The position numbers and the translations under genes are program-made. A stretch of DNA of 11,478 nt from NCBI GenBank assembly GCA_964416385.1, contig CAYQDW010000074.1, positions 1 to 11,478 on the forward strand, given 5' to 3'. This document shows, piece by piece, positions 8,031 to 11,478 of this stretch (position 1 is its first letter; each line of letters opens with the position of its first letter). The notes under the pieces are model-generated. The model did no database searches, was not told the origin of the DNA, and was given only the letters and a program-made list of their open reading frames with translations. Origin of the DNA: JAUHWL01 sp964416385. GTDB lineage: Bacteria > Bacteroidota > Bacteroidia > Flavobacteriales > Schleiferiaceae.

Positions 8031-8040
8031 ACACGCGCAC

Positions 8041-8086
8041 ATCTATCAGTCTAAAGTCTATCGTCTAAAAATCTAAAGTCTAAAAA
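8041..8086 (+). repeat. Right flanking repeats of cassette 1
   Basis: TCTAAAGTCTA is repeated exactly at 8050-8060 and 8072-8082, 22 bp apart. GTCTAAAAATCTA at 8063-8075 is the inverted partner of the left arm at 7591-7603. The repeats run up to the fadA start codon at 8087, so the immediate fadA leader is made of repeat sequence. Confidence 0.55.
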
Positions 8087-9262
8087 ATGAACGCATACAT
8101 AGTTTCAGGATACCGCACCGCGGTGGGCAAGGCCAATAAAGGCGGATTTCGGTTTACGCGCCCCGATGATTTGGCAGCTGCCGTAATTAAAAAAATAATG
8201 GCCGATATGCCGCAACTAGACCCTGCGCGTATTGACGATCTTATTGTTGGCAATGCCATGCCAGAGGCAGAACAGGGTCTTAATATGGCACGCCTGATTT
8301 CGCTGATGAGCTTTGACACTGTGAAAGTTCCGGGTGTAACGGTGAATAGATACTGCGCATCTGGTTTGGAAACCATCGCAATGGCCGCTGCGAAAATTCA
8401 TGCCGGCATGGCGGATGTGATTATTGCAGGTGGGGCAGAAAGCATGAGCTACATCCCTATGGGCGGGTTCAAGGTTACCCCAAACCCCATTTTGGCCACA
8501 GCGCACGCAGATTATTATAACAATATGGGCCTAACGGCTGAGGCCGTTGCACACGACTTTAAAGTGAGCCGCGAAGATCAAGACGAATTTGCTTTTAACA
8601 GCCACATGAAGGCACTTGCTGGTCAGAAAAGTGGGCGCTTAAATGCCGGAGTTTTACCTTTTGCGGTGGAAGAAATTTTCCTCAATGAAAAAAATAAACG
8701 CGAAAAGCGCAGCTACACCGTAGCACAAGATGAAGGGCCACGGCCAGACACAAGCCTCGAAGGATTGGCAAAACTTCGCCCTGTATTTGCTGCCAACGGT
8801 AGCGTAACGGCCGGCAACAGTAGCCAAACCAGTGATGGTGCTGCCTTTGTAATGGTGATGAGCGAAAAGATGGTGAACGAACTCAACCTAAAACCCATTG
8901 CGCGCATGGTGAGCTATGCCGCTGCAGGTGTTGAGCCGCGTATTATGGGTATTGGTCCGGTAGATGCTATACCAAAAGCCCTAAAAATGGCCGGACTGAA
9001 AAAAGACGATTTAAACCTGATTGAACTAAACGAAGCTTTTGCCAGTCAAAGTTTAGCCGTAATCCGCGAAGCCGGGCTAAACCCAGACATCATTAACGTA
9101 AACGGAGGAGCCATCGCCTTAGGTCACCCACTGGGATGTACAGGCGCAAAACTAACCGTTCAAATACTCAACGAATTAAACGCCCGAAACCAGAAATACG
9201 GCATGGTTACCATGTGCGTGGGTACAGGGCAAGGCGCTGCGGGAATTTTTGAGAAATTATAA
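8087..9262 (+). CDS. fadA: Acetyl-CoA C-acyltransferase (3-ketoacyl-CoA thiolase)
   Basis: The 391-residue enzyme matches the usual thiolase length. It performs the last step of beta-oxidation, cleaving 3-ketoacyl-CoA with CoA to acetyl-CoA and a shortened acyl-CoA. The nucleophile is Cys90 (VNRYCASGLE), with His347 in GGAIALGHPLGCTGA and the second catalytic Cys377 in MCVGTGQGAA. The family motif LNEAFA lies near 315. These positions agree within one or two residues with well-studied thiolases. The N-terminus MNAYIVSGYRTAVGK begins directly at the conserved first strand, which supports the start. It lies downstream of fadN, which supplies its substrate, but 508 bases after it because a four-helix-bundle gene intervenes. 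A biosynthetic thiolase is less likely in this operon. Confidence 0.94.
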   Translation: MNAYIVSGYRTAVGKANKGGFRFTRPDDLAAAVIKKIMADMPQLDPARIDDLIVGNAMPEAEQGLNMARLISLMSFDTVKVPGVTVNRYCASGLETIAMAAAKIHAGMADVIIAGGAESMSYIPMGGFKVTPNPILATAHADYYNNMGLTAEAVAHDFKVSREDQDEFAFNSHMKALAGQKSGRLNAGVLPFAVEEIFLNEKNKREKRSYTVAQDEGPRPDTSLEGLAKLRPVFAANGSVTAGNSSQTSDGAAFVMVMSEKMVNELNLKPIARMVSYAAAGVEPRIMGIGPVDAIPKALKMAGLKKDDLNLIELNEAFASQSLAVIREAGLNPDIINVNGGAIALGHPLGCTGAKLTVQILNELNARNQKYGMVTMCVGTGQGAAGIFEKL

Positions 9263-9269
9263 ATGATTA

Positions 9270-9285
9270 ATTATTAGTGCTGAAT
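9270..9285 (+). repeat. Left inverted-repeat arm of cassette 2, overlapping a start codon
   Basis: ATTATTAGTGCTGAAT matches the reverse complement of 9691-9706 at 14 of 16 positions. It starts seven bases after the fadA stop codon, and its last two bases are the first two bases of the small gene's ATG (9284-9286). Confidence 0.5.
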
Positions 9286-9646
9286 GGCCGAAAAAGAGAA
9301 TATTATTCAAGCGAAAACTTTTGCCTTCGCCAGAAAGATTATCTCGCTTTATATGCAACTAAAAAATGAGCGAGAATATGTGATTTCCAAACAGCTATTA
9401 AAAGCGGGAACTTCTATCGGGGCTAATGTTGAAGAGGCGATTGCTGCATTTTCAAAACGAGATTTCGTTCATAAAATGAACATCGCCCAAAAAGAAGCGC
9501 GTGAAACGAAATATTGGCTAAAACTCTTATCAGAAACCAACATCGTTACTTCCAATTCAGAAAAACTTTTAGCTGAGATAGAGGAAATTATCCGCATTCT
9601 AACCGCCATTGTAAAAAGCTCTCAATCCAACATTAACAATCAATAA
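9284..9646 (+). CDS. Four-helix-bundle protein, IVP family, subfamily 2
   Basis: The 120-residue product belongs to the same superfamily as the gene at 7671 but to a different branch. It has KTFAFARKIISLY at the N-terminus (11-23), SKQLLKAGTSIGANVEEA in the middle (35-52) and KMNIAQKEARETKYWLKLL after it (64-82). The first protein instead has the WQK and QIRRA...NIAEG forms. The bundle fold is expected; a biochemical function is not known. It is read in the direction of the fad operon, between fadA and fadE. The chosen ATG gives the normal family N-terminus but sits inside the left repeat arm. No nearby reverse transcriptase or template/variable repeat is seen, so an Avd role is not supported. 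Confidence 0.87.
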   Translation: MAEKENIIQAKTFAFARKIISLYMQLKNEREYVISKQLLKAGTSIGANVEEAIAAFSKRDFVHKMNIAQKEARETKYWLKLLSETNIVTSNSEKLLAEIEEIIRILTAIVKSSQSNINNQ

Positions 9647-9711
9647 TACAGCATTTAGAATTATTCTATACAACACATTCACAATTAATAATTCAGCATT
9701 CATAATTCATA
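9642..9711 (+). repeat. Right flanking repeats of cassette 2
   Basis: AATAATACAGCATT (9642-9655) and AATAATTCAGCATT (9687-9700) are direct copies with one mismatch. The first overlaps the stop codon of the small gene. ATTCAGCATTCATAAT (9691-9706) is the inverted partner of the arm at 9270-9285, and the following ATTCAT motifs continue to just before the fadE start. Confidence 0.5.
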
Positions 9712-9715
9712 CAAA

Positions 9716-11478
9716 ATGACAACACAAGAAAGAAACTTCATCCGCGGTGGCGAGTTCCTCATCAAGGATGTACAGCCAGCTGATGTATTCATCCCCGAAG
9801 AATTTACAGAAGAGCAGCGCATGATGGCAGAAGCTACCACGGAGTTTATAGACAAAGAAGTAGCGCCAAATAACCTGCGTTTTGAACAAAAGGATTACGC
9901 CTTTACCCTAGAGTTAATGAAAAAGATTGGCGAAATGGGGCTATTGGGAATTACCGTTCCTGAAGAATATGGCGGACTAGGTATGGGATTTAACACAGGC
10001 ATGCTGATTTGTGATCGTGTGTCTGGCATTTCAGGCTCGCTATCTACAGCCTATGGTGCACATACCGGCATTGGCACCTTGCCTATTTTGCTTTACGGTA
10101 CTGAAGAACAAAAGCAAAAATATCTGCCCAAACTGGCCACTGGTGAGTGGATTGGTGCCTACTGCCTTACTGAACCAAGTGCCGGTTCTGATGCCAATAG
10201 CGGAAAAACCAAAGCCGAATTGATAGATGGTGGCAAAAGCTGGAAAATTAATGGCCAAAAGATGTGGATCAGTAATGCAGGCTACGCTGATTTGTTTATC
10301 GTTTTTGCACGCATAGAAAATGATAAAAACATCACAGGGTTTATTGTAGAAAAAGGAACCGCAGGCCTTACCCTGGGCGAAGAAGAGCACAAAATGGGCA
10401 TCAAGGCGAGCAGTACCCGCCAAGTGTTTTTTAACGATGTAATTATTCCTGTAGACAATCTCCTGGGCGAACGTAATGGCGGTTTTAAAATCGCGATGAA
10501 TTCACTAAACGTTGGCCGCATCAAGCTGGCTGTAGCCATGAACGATAGCTACCGCAGAATTATTACCGCAAGTACCAAATATGCGAATGAACGGCAACAG
10601 TTTGGCGTATCTATTGGCAGCTTTGGAGCCATTAAGCAAAAGCTTGGCGACATGGCAGCGCGGGCCTTTGCCAGCGAAAGTGCGAATTACCGCGTTGGGC
10701 AAGATATTGAAGACATGATCAACCGTTTGGCCGCAGAAGGCGTTGGGCCGCAAGAAAGTAAGCTGAAAGGCGTGGAAGAGTATGCCATAGAAGCAGCCAT
10801 GATGAAGGTTCACGCAAGTGAAACCGGTCAATATATTGCGGATGAAGGTGTGCAAATATTTGGCGGCATGGGCTTTAGTGCTGATACCCCCATGGATAGT
10901 GCTTACCGCGATGTGCGCATCACCCGCATTTATGAGGGCACAAATGAAATCAACCGCATGCTCTCTGTTGGGATGATCTTAAAACGCGCCCTGAAAGGTG
11001 AAATAGACCTGATGGGGCCGGCAATGGCCGTTGCCAATGACCTGATGGCCATACCTAGCTTTGACACACCGGATTACAGCAAACCCATGAGTCAGGAATC
11101 AGAATTATTAGCGAACATGAAAAAGGCCATTCTCATGATTGCCGGCAAAGCGGTTGAGACCCTGGGCATGGACGTTGACAAAGAGCAGGAGATCCTGATG
11201 AATATTTCGGACATGCTTATTGAAACCTTTGCCGCTCAAAGTGCCGTACTGCGTGCGGTTAAGATTAGCGAAATGAAGGGCGAAACTGCAGCCGAATATT
11301 ACTATAAGCTGGCCACGCTTTACATGTACCATGCCATTGAAAAACTGGGGCAGGCAGGCCGTGAAGCCATTCTCAGCTTTGCAGAAGGCGATGACCAGCG
11401 CTTGCTTTTGATGGGCCTCCGCAGGTTTACCAAATGGCAGCAACCCATTAACCCAAAACAATTTCGCAGAGAAATTGC
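9716..11478 (+). CDS. fadE: Acyl-CoA dehydrogenase (FadE, ~600-residue Gram-positive/Bacteroidota type), 3' end beyond window
   Basis: The frame from ATG at 9716 is open to the right edge (587 codons). Bacillus FadE has about 594 residues, so only the last few are probably missing. It is the FAD-dependent first step of beta-oxidation, making trans-2-enoyl-CoA and passing electrons to ETF. The N-terminal helical domain (about 30-145) contains LLGITVPEEYGGLGMG. The FAD/substrate strand motif AYCLTEPSAGSD is at 148-159 and KINGQKMWISNAG follows near 180. The catalytic base is Glu407 in IYEGTNEINRM, at the usual acyl-CoA dehydrogenase position. A C-terminal helical extension of about 170 residues after it distinguishes this long class from the ~380-residue enzymes. 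It is last in the visible operon, 453 bases after fadA because of the second inserted gene. No ETF genes are in the window. Confidence 0.93.
   Translation, partial: MTTQERNFIRGGEFLIKDVQPADVFIPEEFTEEQRMMAEATTEFIDKEVAPNNLRFEQKDYAFTLELMKKIGEMGLLGITVPEEYGGLGMGFNTGMLICDRVSGISGSLSTAYGAHTGIGTLPILLYGTEEQKQKYLPKLATGEWIGAYCLTEPSAGSDANSGKTKAELIDGGKSWKINGQKMWISNAGYADLFIVFARIENDKNITGFIVEKGTAGLTLGEEEHKMGIKASSTRQVFFNDVIIPVDNLLGERNGGFKIAMNSLNVGRIKLAVAMNDSYRRIITASTKYANERQQFGVSIGSFGAIKQKLGDMAARAFASESANYRVGQDIEDMINRLAAEGVGPQESKLKGVEEYAIEAAMMKVHASETGQYIADEGVQIFGGMGFSADTPMDSAYRDVRITRIYEGTNEINRMLSVGMILKRALKGEIDLMGPAMAVANDLMAIPSFDTPDYSKPMSQESELLANMKKAILMIAGKAVETLGMDVDKEQEILMNISDMLIETFAAQSAVLRAVKISEMKGETAAEYYYKLATLYMYHAIEKLGQAGREAILSFAEGDDQRLLLMGLRRFTKWQQPINPKQFRREI

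Larger units (their letters stand above)
7579..8086 (+). mobile_element. Putative repeat-bounded cassette 1 carrying a four-helix-bundle gene
   Basis: The whole fadN-fadA gap consists of short TCTAGA/TCTAAAG-type repeats on both sides of one small gene. Arms TAGATTTCTAGAC (7591-7603) and GTCTAAAAATCTA (8063-8075) are inverted copies with 12 of 13 positions matching. No transposase is present, so any movement would need help from elsewhere. The cassette reading is inferred from the repeats and from the similar layout in the next junction; the limits are approximate. Confidence 0.35.
9263..9715 (+). mobile_element. Putative repeat-bounded cassette 2 carrying a four-helix-bundle gene
   Basis: The fadA-fadE gap is filled by one small gene enclosed by AT-rich repeats. 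ATTATTAGTGCTGAAT (9270-9285) and ATTCAGCATTCATAAT (9691-9706) are inverted copies matching at 14 of 16 positions. A direct partial copy, AATAATACAGCATT, lies at 9642-9655. No mobilising enzyme is present. As with cassette 1, mobility is an inference and the exact ends are uncertain. Confidence 0.35.

Noticed and set aside
8041..8086. Regularly spaced TCTAAAGTCTA copies as a possible CRISPR array
   Set aside because: Only two 11-bp copies with an 11-bp gap, no array and no cas genes; they fit flanking repeats of a small cassette better.
7671..9646. Four-helix-bundle genes as Avd components of a diversity-generating retroelement
   Set aside because: No reverse transcriptase and no template/variable repeat pair is visible, and the neighbours are fatty-acid genes.
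7671..9646. Four-helix-bundle genes as true 23S rRNA intervening sequences
   Set aside because: There is no rRNA sequence in the window; only the protein family name refers to that setting.
10040..11461. Several antisense open frames of about 85-127 codons opposite fadE
   Set aside because: They are shadows of a strongly conserved acyl-CoA dehydrogenase frame, have no recognisable motifs and no promoter or start context of their own.

Overview
The window looks like a chromosomal segment from a member of the Bacteroidota. Protein-level features support this: a fadN-like fusion with the dehydrogenase half first, a TPR / membrane-anchor / LuxR-HTH regulator, four-helix-bundle (23S intervening-sequence-protein family) genes scattered between operon genes, a TANNTTTG-type -7 box and A-rich leaders in place of Shine-Dalgarno sequences. 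A Sphingobacteriales-like source would fit, but that is only a guess.

Left part (1-4379, minus strand): a TPR-containing, membrane-anchored regulator with a C-terminal LuxR-type HTH (4379-2499). It is followed by a probable hairpin terminator and then by the 5' part of a very large secreted beta-strand-repeat protein (2297 down to the left edge, at least 765 residues, no stop reached). The 201-base gap between them carries short direct repeats phased at about 11, 21 and 32 bp. These could be operator sites for the adhesin-like gene.

Middle (4380-4730): a divergent regulatory region. On the plus side it holds two 12-bp palindromes just upstream of and partly over a candidate promoter, directly in front of a MarR-family regulator gene.

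Right part (4731-11478, plus strand): a fatty-acid beta-oxidation operon in the order marR - fadN - [four-helix-bundle gene 1] - fadA - [four-helix-bundle gene 2] - fadE (cut by the right edge only a few codons before its expected end). FadE makes the 2-enoyl-CoA, FadN hydrates and oxidises it, and FadA thiolytically cleaves the 3-ketoacyl-CoA. Catalytic residues of all three enzymes are visible. marR and fadN overlap by 17 nt, which suggests translational coupling.

The most unusual point is that both intergenic junctions after fadN are occupied by genes of the same small family (four-helix-bundle / IVP), from two clearly different subfamilies. Each sits inside its own set of short, imperfect inverted and direct repeats (TAGATTT-TAGAC type around the first, ATTATGAATGCTGAAT type around the second). 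This looks like independent insertion of two small repeat-bounded cassettes into one metabolic operon. No transposase, reverse transcriptase, rRNA, tRNA or CRISPR is seen.
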